From positions 2,170,001 through 2,234,000 of the forward strand of contig NZ_LT670847.1 in the NCBI RefSeq assembly GCF_900142895.1: DNA of 64,000 nt. The letters are read 5' to 3'. Position 1 is the stretch's first letter; each line of letters opens with the position of its first letter. Under the pieces are notes generated by a model. That model was not told where the DNA came from and made no database searches. It saw only the letters and a program-made list of their open reading frames with translations. Source of the DNA: Vreelandella subglaciescola. Its GTDB lineage: Bacteria > Pseudomonadota > Gammaproteobacteria > Pseudomonadales > Halomonadaceae. A program made the translations under genes and the position numbers. Below are positions 35,817 through 44,440 of the stretch, one piece after another.

Positions 35817-37897
35817 GAAGCTTGACCCAGCTGTTGAATCAGCGCGACTGGATGGGCGATGTGCAGATGAAGCTGCTCGCCGGGCCGCTGCTGATCCTGA
35901 TGATCCTGGGCATGATGATTCTGCCCCTGCCGCCTTTCGTGCTCGACCTGCTGTTTACCTTCAATATTGCGCTGGCCATTCTCGTGCTGCTGGTCAGCAT
36001 GTTTGCTGCCAAGCCGCTGGATTTCGCGGCTTTCCCGGCTGTCTTGCTGTTTACCACGCTGCTGCGGCTGTCGCTCAACGTGGCCTCGACCCGCGTGGTG
36101 CTGATGAAGGGCCACGAAGGCGGCGACGCCGCAGGCAAGGTGATCGAAGCGTTTGGTACCTTTCTGGTCGGCGGCAACTTTGCCGTAGGGCTGGTGGTGT
36201 TTTTGATTCTTGTGGTGATCAACTTCATGGTCATCACCAAGGGTGCCGGACGTATCGCCGAGGTGGGCGCGCGTTTCATGCTCGACGCCATGCCCGGCAA
36301 GCAGATGGCCATCGACGCCGACCTGAACGCCGGGCTGATCGGCGAAGAAGACGCCAAAAAGCGCCGTGAGGAAGTCGCCCAGGAAGCGGATTTTTACGGC
36401 TCCATGGACGGTGCCAGCAAGTTTGTCCGCGGTGACGCCATGGCCGGCCTGGTGATCATGGTGGTCAACGTGATCGGCGGGCTGTTGATCGGCATGCTGC
36501 AGCACGGCATGAGCTTTGCCGACGCCGGTGAGACCTATACGCTGCTGACCATTGGTGACGGTCTGGTCGCGCAGATTCCGGCGCTGGTGATTTCTACCGC
36601 CGCGGGCGTCACCGTGTCCCGGGTCAACACCGATCAGGACGTTGGCCAGCAGATGATCAGCCAGCTGTTCAACCCGCAGGTGATGATTCTGGCCGCCGTG
36701 GTCATGGGGCTGCTGGGCATTATTCCCGGCATGCCCAATCTGGTGTTTCTCATCTTTACCCTGCTGCTGGCAGGGCTCGCCTGGTTTTTGATCAAGAACA
36801 AGGATCAGCAGCTGGTCGAACAGGACATGGCGGCCGCTGAACCGCCGCCGGCTCAGGAAACCCCGGAAGCCAGCTGGGACGATGTGCAGCTGGTGGATAC
36901 GCTGGGGCTTGAAGTCGGACACCGCCTGATCCCGCTGGTCGATTCGCGCCAGCAGGGCGAACTGCTGGGGCGGATCAAGAGCGTGCGCAAGAAATTTGCC
37001 CAGGACGTCGGCTTTCTGCCGCCGGTGGTGCACATTCGCGATAACCTTGAGCTTGACCCGAATATCTACGTATTGACGCTGAAAGGCGCCGAGATCGGCC
37101 GCGCCGAAGCGCAGCCGGGCAAGTGGCTGGCGATTGACCCGGGGCAGGTGTCCGGCGAGCTGCAGGGTACGCCCACGCAAGATCCGGCCTTTGGCCTGCC
37201 CGCGGTGTGGATCGACAGCGGCCAGCGCGAGCATGCGCAGGTTTACGGCTACACCGTGGTGGATGCGAGCACCGTTATCGCCACCCACCTGAACCACCTG
37301 CTGCACCGCCACTCCCCGGAGATGCTGGGGCGTCAGGAAGTGCAGAAGCTGCTCGACAAGCTGGGCGACGAACAGAAGTCGCTGGTCGAGGAAGTGGTGC
37401 CCAAGGCGATTTCGATTACCGTCCTGCAGCGCATTTTGCAGCATCTGCTGGATGAAGACGTCTCCATCCGCGACATGCGCACCATTCTGGATACGCTGGC
37501 GGAATACGCGCCGCAGCAGCAGGACGCCGCCGAGCTGACCTCGCTGGTGCGGGTGGCGCTGGGGCGTGCGATTACCCAGCAGTGGTTTGCCGGTCAGGAA
37601 GCGCTCAGCGTGATGGGGCTGGATACCCAGCTCGAGCAGATTCTGCTGCAGGCGATGAACGGCAACGGCGCCATGGAACCGGGACTTGCCGATACGCTGA
37701 TGAGCCAGACCGAGCAGGCACTCGCGCGTCACGAAAGTGCCGGCGAGCCGCCGGTGCTGGTCGTGCAGCATTCGCTGCGCGCGGTGCTGGCACGCTTCTT
37801 GCGCCGTCGCCTGCGCCATCTGGTGGTCATGTCTCAGGCAGAAATCCCCGATGATCGCACGCTACGCGTGGCCACGGTCGTGGGCGGCCAGCAATAA
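35813..37897 (+). CDS. flhA: FlhA, flagellar export gate protein
   Basis: FlhA forms the nonameric export gate ring that binds chaperone-substrate complexes. The product has 694 residues. The N-terminal half has about eight membrane segments, including LLFTTLLRLSLNVASTRVVL and the FHIPEP-family region with DADLNAGLIGEEDAKKRREE. The cytoplasmic half begins near 340 and includes PLVDSRQQGELLGRIKSVRK. It follows flhB with a 4-base overlap; flhF is next. Confidence 0.97.
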   Translation: MRSLTQLLNQRDWMGDVQMKLLAGPLLILMILGMMILPLPPFVLDLLFTFNIALAILVLLVSMFAAKPLDFAAFPAVLLFTTLLRLSLNVASTRVVLMKGHEGGDAAGKVIEAFGTFLVGGNFAVGLVVFLILVVINFMVITKGAGRIAEVGARFMLDAMPGKQMAIDADLNAGLIGEEDAKKRREEVAQEADFYGSMDGASKFVRGDAMAGLVIMVVNVIGGLLIGMLQHGMSFADAGETYTLLTIGDGLVAQIPALVISTAAGVTVSRVNTDQDVGQQMISQLFNPQVMILAAVVMGLLGIIPGMPNLVFLIFTLLLAGLAWFLIKNKDQQLVEQDMAAAEPPPAQETPEASWDDVQLVDTLGLEVGHRLIPLVDSRQQGELLGRIKSVRKKFAQDVGFLPPVVHIRDNLELDPNIYVLTLKGAEIGRAEAQPGKWLAIDPGQVSGELQGTPTQDPAFGLPAVWIDSGQREHAQVYGYTVVDASTVIATHLNHLLHRHSPEMLGRQEVQKLLDKLGDEQKSLVEEVVPKAISITVLQRILQHLLDEDVSIRDMRTILDTLAEYAPQQQDAAELTSLVRVALGRAITQQWFAGQEALSVMGLDTQLEQILLQAMNGNGAMEPGLADTLMSQTEQALARHESAGEPPVLVVQHSLRAVLARFLRRRLRHLVVMSQAEIPDDRTLRVATVVGGQQ

Positions 37898-37960
37898 CGG
37901 CCACCCGCCGCTAACCGCGGGCCGATAAGAATACAGGTTCACCCAGGCAAAGGATAAAGC

Positions 37961-40219
37961 ATGAGCGTAAGACGTTTCGTTGGAGCCAGCAGCCGCGAGG
38001 TTATGCGCCAGGTGCGCGATGCGCTCGGCGATGACGCGCTGATTGTCGCTAATCGCCGCACGGAAGGCGGCGTGGAAATTCTGGCCATGGCCGATGCGGC
38101 CGTCGCCGGGCTGGAGCCGGCTGCTGCCGCGCCCGAAAAGACCGCACCTGTCGCCGACCATTCCACCACGGATCATTTCAGCACGGAACATTCGACCAAG
38201 GACTATGCCCGGCTTCACCGCCAGGCCCGCGCCGCTCAGGAGGAAAAGTCCCCCGCGCCGGCCGATCCGATGGCCGCCATGAGCGAGCGGCTGCTCAAGG
38301 AAATGCAGGACATGCGCGAGCTGCTGGCCAGTGGCGTGGCAAGCGCCCCCGAGGGCTGGGCCGCGCGCCTGCGTCAGCTGCTGTTTGATATCGGCTTCAG
38401 CGGGGAAATCGCCAGCGAGCTGCTGGCCACGCTGCCGCCGGACATCGCCGCGCTGCCTGACGACAGCGATCAGCCGCTGGCCTGGCTGCGCGAGCAGCTG
38501 ATCAATAAGCTTGCCGTGCTGAACGAGGAAAACGCCTTTTTTGATCAGACCGGCATTGTCGCGCTGGTCGGCCCCACCGGCGTGGGCAAAACCACCACCA
38601 CGGCCAAGCTTGCCGCGCGGTTTGTCATGCGCCACGGCACCGAGCCGGTAGCGTTGGTGACCACGGACAGCTTTCGTATCGGCGCCCACGAGCAGCTGCG
38701 CATTTACGCCCGCCTGCTGGATATCCCCATGTTCGCGCTGGACGCCGAACAGTCCATTGACGAACTGCTGGCGCAGCTGGCCGACAAGCGCTGGGTGATT
38801 ATCGACACCGTCGGCATGAGCCAGCGGGATCAGCGCGTTATCGAACAGATCGCGCACCTGCAGGGCGGCCGCTCGCAGGTGCGCATGGCGCTGTTGCTCA
38901 ACGCCGCCAGCCAGCCCGAGACGCTGGAGGAAGTGGTGCTGCGCTATCGTCAGGCCGCCCGCGCCGCAGGAGCCGGGCTTGACGACTGCATCATCAGCAA
39001 GCAGGACGAAGCCGGCCGGCTGGCGCCGGTGCTGGATATCATCATGCGTCACGGTATGCGCGTGCTGTTTGGCTCCCACGGCCAGCGGGTGCCCGAAGAT
39101 ATGGCCCTGGCCAGCGCTCCGGCGCTGATAGCCCAGGCGCTGGACAGCGCCGCGCCCCGTGTTGTCGGAGGCGATTCGGCGCCGCCCGCCGCGATTCGGC
39201 TGCCGCGCTGGTCGCAGGACGTACTCGGGCAGGGGCGGCGGCTGTCCTCGCTGCTCGAACGTTTGCGCGCCCGGGTGGGTGGCTTTGACGCGCTGGAACG
39301 CTGCTGGGATCTGGCGGCGTTGCCCAAAGCGGTGCAAGAGCCGCGCCTTGAACAGCTGCTTGATGACTATCCACCGGCCGGTGCGGCGCTGGGCATGCGC
39401 TGGTCGGCGCGGCGCAACGAGCGCGGCTGCGACTGGGCGATGCCCGACGTCGGCCTTGATCCGGACGGCGCCACGCTGGCGCTGCCCTGGTTGCAGCATC
39501 GCCAACCCGCCGGCTGGCAGGCGCGGCTGGAAGCGCTGACCGAACACAACGGCATTGCCGTGCATCTGCTGCCGGCGCTGCCCGATGCGCCAGCGCGAGA
39601 CTGGCTGGAAGAAGGGCGGCTGACCTGGGTCAGCCAGGTCAGCGGCGCTCAGCGGGTCCACGCTGATGATCAGCGCACGACCCTGCGCAAGCTGTTCATG
39701 GAAAGCACGCTGACCCATCAGGTGGGCGTGCGGTTTCGCGCCCAGGCCATGCAGCTGTGGAATGTTTACGCTGAAGTGACCGACGACAACGGCACCGCCA
39801 TGCTGGCGTGGTACGGCGAAGTGCGCGACCCGGAAAGCGCCCGCACCGTGGTGCGCCGCTACTGGCTGACGCCGCGCCGGCTGGGCGTCGAGGCGCTGTC
39901 GCTGCTGCTCACCCAGCTTCAGGGCGAAGGCCTTGCACCGCTGACCAAGCGCGCGTTCCAGCAGATCAAGGAGGACGACGGCGGCGATGTCAGCGCCGAA
40001 GTGCGCCTGCTGATGGCCAGCGGCGCGGCGGCGGTGGTCGGCCATCTGGACGCCGGCGAAGACGACGAAGCGGCAATCTTGCGCCGCGAGCTGCTGGCAC
40101 TGCTTGGGTCCCGTCGGCGGCGGCGCGATACCGCGCTGCTGGATGCGTTGCTGTATGCGCTGATGGCGCGCGATGCCATTCGCCAGCTGGGTAGCGTCAG
40201 CCGGGAGGGCGTGGCGTGA
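37961..40219 (+). CDS. flhF: FlhF, SRP-type GTPase with long C-terminal extension
   Basis: FlhF is an SRP-like GTPase that sets the place and number of flagella. It begins VRRFVGASSREVMRQVRDAL, as the family does. The NG domain runs to about residue 398, with G1 GPTGVGKT (204-211), TTDSFRIGAHEQL (234-246), G3 DTVGMSQ (282-288) and G4-like SKQDE (346-350, often TKxDE). The product has 752 residues against the usual 400-500. Residues 399-752 have no match I recognise and contain no obvious membrane segment. The frame is open throughout and overlaps the next gene (GTGA), so it looks like a true fusion or extension. Confidence 0.9.
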   Translation: MSVRRFVGASSREVMRQVRDALGDDALIVANRRTEGGVEILAMADAAVAGLEPAAAAPEKTAPVADHSTTDHFSTEHSTKDYARLHRQARAAQEEKSPAPADPMAAMSERLLKEMQDMRELLASGVASAPEGWAARLRQLLFDIGFSGEIASELLATLPPDIAALPDDSDQPLAWLREQLINKLAVLNEENAFFDQTGIVALVGPTGVGKTTTTAKLAARFVMRHGTEPVALVTTDSFRIGAHEQLRIYARLLDIPMFALDAEQSIDELLAQLADKRWVIIDTVGMSQRDQRVIEQIAHLQGGRSQVRMALLLNAASQPETLEEVVLRYRQAARAAGAGLDDCIISKQDEAGRLAPVLDIIMRHGMRVLFGSHGQRVPEDMALASAPALIAQALDSAAPRVVGGDSAPPAAIRLPRWSQDVLGQGRRLSSLLERLRARVGGFDALERCWDLAALPKAVQEPRLEQLLDDYPPAGAALGMRWSARRNERGCDWAMPDVGLDPDGATLALPWLQHRQPAGWQARLEALTEHNGIAVHLLPALPDAPARDWLEEGRLTWVSQVSGAQRVHADDQRTTLRKLFMESTLTHQVGVRFRAQAMQLWNVYAEVTDDNGTAMLAWYGEVRDPESARTVVRRYWLTPRRLGVEALSLLLTQLQGEGLAPLTKRAFQQIKEDDGGDVSAEVRLLMASGAAAVVGHLDAGEDDEAAILRRELLALLGSRRRRRDTALLDALLYALMARDAIRQLGSVSREGVA

Positions 40220-40773
40220 GCAGCAAAACGACGGATCAGGCCGCCGGGCTGCGCCAATGGGCCAGCTTGCAGCGTCAACAACAGGCTGAAGACGGCGGGC
40301 ACGAGGCACTCATGCCAGCTACGCCGGCAGCCGAAGCGTCTTCAACTGCAGTGGCTCCAGCGGCGCCTCCGGTAGCGTCAACCCGGGCCAAAACCGTGCT
40401 GATGGTGGTCGGGCTGCCCGGCCGTGGCCCGCGCCAGGCAGAGCGCGTCAAGGCGCGCCTTGAGCAGTGGGCGGCGCTGGGCCGGCGCTGGGCGGGCACG
40501 CCGGACGCCTGGGATGTGCGTCTGGTGATGCCCGATGATCCGGCGCTGCCCCGTTTGGCGCGCGAGCATGCGCGCTGGGCGCTCTGGGTCGACAGCAGCG
40601 CCGATGCTTTTTCCGATACTTACCGCACGCTGTGCCAGCTGGCGCGCGGCGGCGGCCCACGGCGATTGCTGGCGCTGCACGAGCCGCACTTGCCACGCGC
40701 CGGTTTGCTGGATAATTTACATGATGCGGCTCATGCTTACGTGGGGATAGAACTGCTTATTCTGGCTCAGTAG
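40216..40773 (+). CDS. Unknown protein in the flhG position
   Basis: The 185-residue product starts with GTG overlapping the flhF stop. In polar flagellates the gene after flhF is flhG, a MinD-like ATPase. Here residues 1-55 are low complexity and the rest reads AKTVLMVVGLPGRGPRQAER, then WALWVDSSADAFSDTYRTLC and GGGPRRLLALHEP. The pattern faintly recalls the C-terminal half of MinD/FlhG, but there is no KGGxGKT Walker A motif. It may be a degenerate FlhG remnant or an unrelated FlhF partner. Function unknown; the gene is clearly part of the flhF unit. Confidence 0.75.
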   Translation: MSSKTTDQAAGLRQWASLQRQQQAEDGGHEALMPATPAAEASSTAVAPAAPPVASTRAKTVLMVVGLPGRGPRQAERVKARLEQWAALGRRWAGTPDAWDVRLVMPDDPALPRLAREHARWALWVDSSADAFSDTYRTLCQLARGGGPRRLLALHEPHLPRAGLLDNLHDAAHAYVGIELLILAQ

Positions 40774-40827
40774 GTGCAAGCCCAAGAGAGATGCAAGCAT
40801 CGGGTCGGCGAGCAAGGAGAGCACTTC

Positions 40828-41232
40828 ATGCACTTGAAGCTGGCACGAGCTTTAATCGGCATCTGGCTGCTGCTGGCAGGGTTGCCCGCAGCGTTTGCAG
40901 CCACTGGCAGCTGGGTCGCCTCGGTGCCGGGCACCATGGTGGCGATGAGCGATCGCCCGGGCGCGTCGCAAAACGCCGTACCGCCTTCGGGTAACGCCAC
41001 CGGCCGCGCGATAGAGCGCGTGCAATGGCGCTTTTCGCCCCCCGCCGGCAAGGCCGTGGAGGCCTGGCTATGTCATCCGCAAGGCTGCCTGGCGCTGGCG
41101 CAGCAACGCGGCACGACCCGGGCGTTTGCCGGCTATCGTGCCGATGTGCCGCTGCACTTTCGCTTTCGCTTGCCGTCCGGGCAACGGCCTTTTCGCGTGA
41201 CGGGGTTGCAGGTCATCGTTAACTATCAATGA
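40828..41232 (+). CDS. flhE: FlhE, periplasmic flagellar protein
   Basis: FlhE is a periplasmic protein of flhBAE operons, thought to limit proton leak or chaperone in the periplasm. The ATG at 40828 has AAGGAG 9-14 bases upstream and starts a clear signal peptide (MHLKLARALIGIWLLLAGLP, then AAFA). The product has 134 residues. The mature part has the family features GSWVASVPGTMVAMSDR, a Cys pair in LCHPQGC and the C-terminus LQVIVNYQ. In enterics flhE follows flhA; here flhF and an unknown gene are in between. Confidence 0.88.
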   Translation: MHLKLARALIGIWLLLAGLPAAFAATGSWVASVPGTMVAMSDRPGASQNAVPPSGNATGRAIERVQWRFSPPAGKAVEAWLCHPQGCLALAQQRGTTRAFAGYRADVPLHFRFRLPSGQRPFRVTGLQVIVNYQ

Positions 41233-41280
41233 TGTGGACGGAATCCAGGCAATACGTATCAAGGGCTTTGAGGCGAGTCG

Positions 41281-41985
41281 ATGTATACAGCACAGGGCAG
41301 ATACAAACAGCAGGATCAGCTGGGTCAATACATGCCGCTGGTCAGACGTCAGGCGCTGAGCCTGCAGGTCAGGCTACCGGCAAGCATCGAGCTTGATGAT
41401 CTGATACAGGCCGGCACTGTCGGCCTGTTGGAGGCGCTGGGTCGCTTTGACGCCACCCAAGGAGCAAGCTTTGCCACGTTCGCCAGCCAGCGGATTCGCG
41501 GTGCGATGATGGATGAGTTGCGCACTCGCGACTGGCTGCCGCGCAGCGTGCGCCGGGCGGCACGCTCGATGGATGACGCGGTGCGTCGGCTCGAACAGCG
41601 GTTGGGCCGCGCGCCCGACGAGGCCGAGATTGCCGCCGCGTTGGATATGCCGCTGGCCGACTATCAACAGCTGCTGCACGACACCAACAGCGGCTATCTG
41701 CTGCCCTACGAAGAACTGGCGGTGGATACCGGCGAGCCGGCCGGCGGTGGTGGGAGCATCGGCCTGCCGTTTGAGGAGCTGCTCAGCCATCAGCAGCGCG
41801 CCGGGCTGACGGCCGCCATCGAAGCACTGCCCGACCGTGAAAAGCTGCTGATGGCGCTGTATTACCAGGAAGAGCTGAACCTCAAGGAAGTCGGGGCGGT
41901 ACTCGGCGTGACCGAGTCCCGCGTCTCCCAGCTGCACAGTCAGGCGGTCAGCCGCCTGCGCGCCAAACTGCACGACCCGGCTTAG
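41281..41985 (+). CDS. fliA: FliA, flagellar sigma-28 factor
   Basis: FliA directs RNA polymerase to class 3 flagellar promoters. The product has 234 residues: region 2 with LDDLIQAGTVGLLEALGRFD and FATFASQRIRGAMMDELRTR, then DWLPRSVRR, region 3, and region 4 with ALYYQEELNLKEVGAVLGVT and ESRVSQLHSQAVSRLR. Three matching promoters are seen in this window, before flgK, fliS and motA. The anti-sigma gene flgM is not in the window. Confidence 0.97.
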   Translation: MYTAQGRYKQQDQLGQYMPLVRRQALSLQVRLPASIELDDLIQAGTVGLLEALGRFDATQGASFATFASQRIRGAMMDELRTRDWLPRSVRRAARSMDDAVRRLEQRLGRAPDEAEIAAALDMPLADYQQLLHDTNSGYLLPYEELAVDTGEPAGGGGSIGLPFEELLSHQQRAGLTAAIEALPDREKLLMALYYQEELNLKEVGAVLGVTESRVSQLHSQAVSRLRAKLHDPA

Positions 41986-42074
41986 CCCTGTCGAGGAATA
42001 GCCGGCCGTGCAATGTATGCCAGCGTGCCCCGCGCACGCGTTTTGATCTTCAAGTACCCGGCGAGGAGCCGTCG

Positions 42075-42875
42075 ATGAATCCTTCAACGCTGATTGGCAT
42101 AGCTGCCAGCATTGTACTGCTGGTAAGTGTGCTGTTTTTCACCGCAGAATCCCCCGAAAGTTTTATTAACCTGCCGGGGTTTGCCATCGTCATCACCGGC
42201 ACGCTGGCGGCAACGTTTATCAGCTACCCGCTGCGCGAAGTGCTGCGCGTGGTGCGCCTGGTGGCGGTGGTGTTCCGGCGCGAAAACACCTACGTGCGCG
42301 ATGACATCAAAGAGCTGGTGGATATGTCGCGGCTGTGGTTCAAGGGTGACGTGCGCGCGGTGGAGGAGCAGCTGCAGTACACCCGCAACCCGTTTTTGCG
42401 CTCGGGCATCCAGCTGGTGATTGCCAACACCAAGGAACAGGAAATTTTCGACATGCTGCGCTGGCGCATCGCCCGGCTGAAAGCCCGGGAACACGCCGAA
42501 GCGCAGATTTTCCGCACCATGGCGACCTATGCGCCGGCGTTCGGCATGATCGGGACGCTAGTGGGGCTGGTCAACATGCTGGAAGTCATGGACGCCGGTG
42601 ATCTGGACGTCATCGGCCCGCGCATGGCCGTGGCACTGCTGACCACTTTCTACGGCATTTTGCTGTCCAACCTGATTTTCAAACCCATCGCGGTCAAGCT
42701 TGAACGGCGCACCGAAGAGCGGCTGATCACCATGAACATGGTGCTCGAAGGGATTTCGCTGATCACCAAGCGCCGCCTGCCGTCGTTTATCGAAGAAACG
42801 CTGAACTCCTTTGTAGCCGACTATCACGACGAAATCCGCGACCCCGGAATGAAAGCCCAGACCCAGAAGGAATAG
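42075..42875 (+). CDS. motC: Second stator A subunit (MotC/PomA-like)
   Basis: The 266-residue product is a MotA/TolQ/ExbB-family protein with four predicted membrane segments. The signature APAFGMIGTLVGLVNMLEVM, then IGPRMAVALLTTFYGILLSN, is closer to the PomA/MotC group than to the MotA at 23723. It starts at ATG 42075 behind GGCGAGGAGC and is followed after 5 bases by a MotB-like gene. fliA followed by motCD recalls the pseudomonad cluster. A second stator could use a different ion or serve swarming, but the ion cannot be read from sequence alone here. Confidence 0.9.
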   Translation: MNPSTLIGIAASIVLLVSVLFFTAESPESFINLPGFAIVITGTLAATFISYPLREVLRVVRLVAVVFRRENTYVRDDIKELVDMSRLWFKGDVRAVEEQLQYTRNPFLRSGIQLVIANTKEQEIFDMLRWRIARLKAREHAEAQIFRTMATYAPAFGMIGTLVGLVNMLEVMDAGDLDVIGPRMAVALLTTFYGILLSNLIFKPIAVKLERRTEERLITMNMVLEGISLITKRRLPSFIEETLNSFVADYHDEIRDPGMKAQTQKE

Positions 42876-42880
42876 CGACC

Positions 42881-43573
42881 ATGCTGGATCGTGATACACA
42901 GCGCACACTCGAAGCGTCGCCCGTCAGCGGCGGCGATGAGGAAAGCTGGCTGACCAGCTATCTGGACGTGCTGACGCTGTTGATCACGCTGTTCGTGCTG
43001 CTGCTGGCGCTGACCCCGCCCGGCGGCGGTGAAGACCGGGATACCCAGCGTCGGCACACCGCAAGCGCTATGCCGACGCTGTCGCTGGCTTCGCTGGCCA
43101 CCGGCATCAAGCCGCGTCATAGCGGCCTGAGCCCGGCTTTTGCCGGCCTGAGCATCCCCGGCGTTGACGTTAGCGAGGGCCGTGAAGGCGTGACTTTGCG
43201 GATCGACGACAGCCTGCTGTTTTCCAGCGGGCGGGCGCAGCTTACCGATCAGGGGCGCGGAGTGGTGGCAAGCCTGGGCGAGGTGCTGGGGTCCTTCGAT
43301 GGCCAGATCTCGATTGAGGGCCATACCGATAACGTGCCCATTGCCACGGTGCGCTTTCCCTCGAACTGGGAGCTTTCCGCCGCACGCGCCATTGCCGTGC
43401 TGCGCTATCTGAAAACCCGGGGGCTGGCGGTCACGCACATGCGCGCCGTGGGCTACGCCGATACCCAACCCATGCAGAATAACGCCACGCCGGACGGCCG
43501 CGCCGCCAACCGGCGCGTTGAGCTGGTGCTGCGCAAGCCCTCAGGGCCGGGAAGCGCGACGGCAAGCCTGTAG
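42881..43573 (+). CDS. motD: Second stator B subunit (MotD/MotB-like)
   Basis: The 230-residue product has one membrane segment at about 24-44 (WLTSYLDVLTLLITLFVLLL) with Asp29 as the likely ion-binding residue, and a C-terminal OmpA-like peptidoglycan-binding domain (ISIEGHTDNVPIATVRFPSN, then WELSAARAIAVLRYL). It is shorter than the MotB at 24589. It pairs with the upstream PomA-like gene. Its last 33 bases overlap the 3' end of a convergent gene. Confidence 0.92.
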   Translation: MLDRDTQRTLEASPVSGGDEESWLTSYLDVLTLLITLFVLLLALTPPGGGEDRDTQRRHTASAMPTLSLASLATGIKPRHSGLSPAFAGLSIPGVDVSEGREGVTLRIDDSLLFSSGRAQLTDQGRGVVASLGEVLGSFDGQISIEGHTDNVPIATVRFPSNWELSAARAIAVLRYLKTRGLAVTHMRAVGYADTQPMQNNATPDGRAANRRVELVLRKPSGPGSATASL

Positions 43574-44161
43574 CGTTTTGTCAATGGCGTCGTCCGCGCC
43601 GTCCAGGCTGAAGATCATGTACCAGGGCTCGTCTGCGCCCTGCTCAAAGCCGAGGAATATCTGCTCTCCGGCATGCATGTCGTCCAGCAGGCTGTCTGCA
43701 TCGTTCAAGTAGAAATGTGCGTAAAAGCCGTTGTTTTCCGGCTCGGTAAAAAACTCGGCCACGGCGGTGTGCAGCGTTTTGTCATCCACCCGTAGCCGCG
43801 CCGGTACGGTAGCCACCGTTTGCTCTTCCCCCTCCAGCGTCACCCGCATCTCCAGCCAGGGCATATCGCACACGCCGGGCGTGGCGTTGACGCTTAGAGT
43901 GGCATCGGCATAGCTTGTGCTTTCCACGGCGCGGAAATGGCGCTCGCCGCTCTCGAACTCAGCCCCCTTCTCAGCCCCGTTCTCAACCCCTCGCGCAGCG
44001 CCCCGCGAAAGCGTGACCGACTGCCAGTCGTCGTGCTGCACGGCATCGCTTACGTCAAACGACGCTGCCTGCTCCGCCCCGGCGATTAACGTACCGACCA
44101 TCAGCGCAGCGACGGTCAGCCCCCGTGTCTTGAGTGTTGCCTGCTTTCTGCGTTGCCCCAT
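43541..44161 (-). CDS. Secreted protein of unknown function
   Basis: The product has 206 residues with a Sec signal peptide (KTRGLTVAALMVGTLIAGAE) and a mature part of mixed beta character, including two cysteines (GVCDMPW and LQACRRA). I recognise no family. It overlaps motD by 33 bases tail to tail. No ribosome binding site stands out. Upstream lies the nrdJ control region on the other strand. Coding is supported by the signal peptide and by codon use like its neighbours. Confidence 0.65.
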   Translation of the reverse strand: MGQRRKQATLKTRGLTVAALMVGTLIAGAEQAASFDVSDAVQHDDWQSVTLSRGAARGVENGAEKGAEFESGERHFRAVESTSYADATLSVNATPGVCDMPWLEMRVTLEGEEQTVATVPARLRVDDKTLHTAVAEFFTEPENNGFYAHFYLNDADSLLDDMHAGEQIFLGFEQGADEPWYMIFSLDGADDAIDKTLQACRRASRP

Positions 44162-44302
44162 TGCCCTTGCTGCCTGTGTTGTCGTGTGAGTCTGGTTCAG
44201 GCGTCGGTTTCCGCGCCTGCGATGAGATAGCGGGACAAGCCTATAACGCGGCGCGTCAGGACAAAAGCCAAGCGATTGTTTTGTCGGGCGATATTTCCAA
44301 AA

Positions 44303-44349
44303 TACCTATATGTGGTAGTAAGTAGGTAATAAAATAGCTTATATAGTTA
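44303..44349 (+). promoter_or_regulatory. Candidate NrdR box pair and promoter upstream of nrdJ
   Basis: Two 16-base sites, TACCTATATGTGGTAG at 44303-44318 and ATAGCTTATATAGTTA at 44334-44349, partly match the NrdR box (ACACWATATATWGTGT, about 9-10 of 16 each). They are 15 bases apart, the three-turn spacing known for NrdR box pairs. The second overlaps a possible -35 (TTATAT at 44339) of a promoter with -10 TATACT at 44362-44367. The region is much more AT-rich than its surroundings. Confidence 0.55.
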
Positions 44350-44440
44350 TCGGGGCGCGGCTATACTTCACCGCGCTACACCTTATATCGCCCGCCATTC
44401 GGACCCACCCTGACTCCCCACGGGGAAGGAGTATTGCGCC

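Noticed and set aside
35630..37819. A 729-codon minus-strand open frame opposite flhB and flhA
   Set aside because: It is His/Gln-rich, the typical mirror of a GC-rich coding strand; flhA on the + strand is unmistakable.
37862..40309. An 815-codon minus-strand open frame opposite flhF
   Set aside because: Composition is shadow-like and it covers the flhA end, flhF and the next gene; no ribosome binding site or domain was seen.
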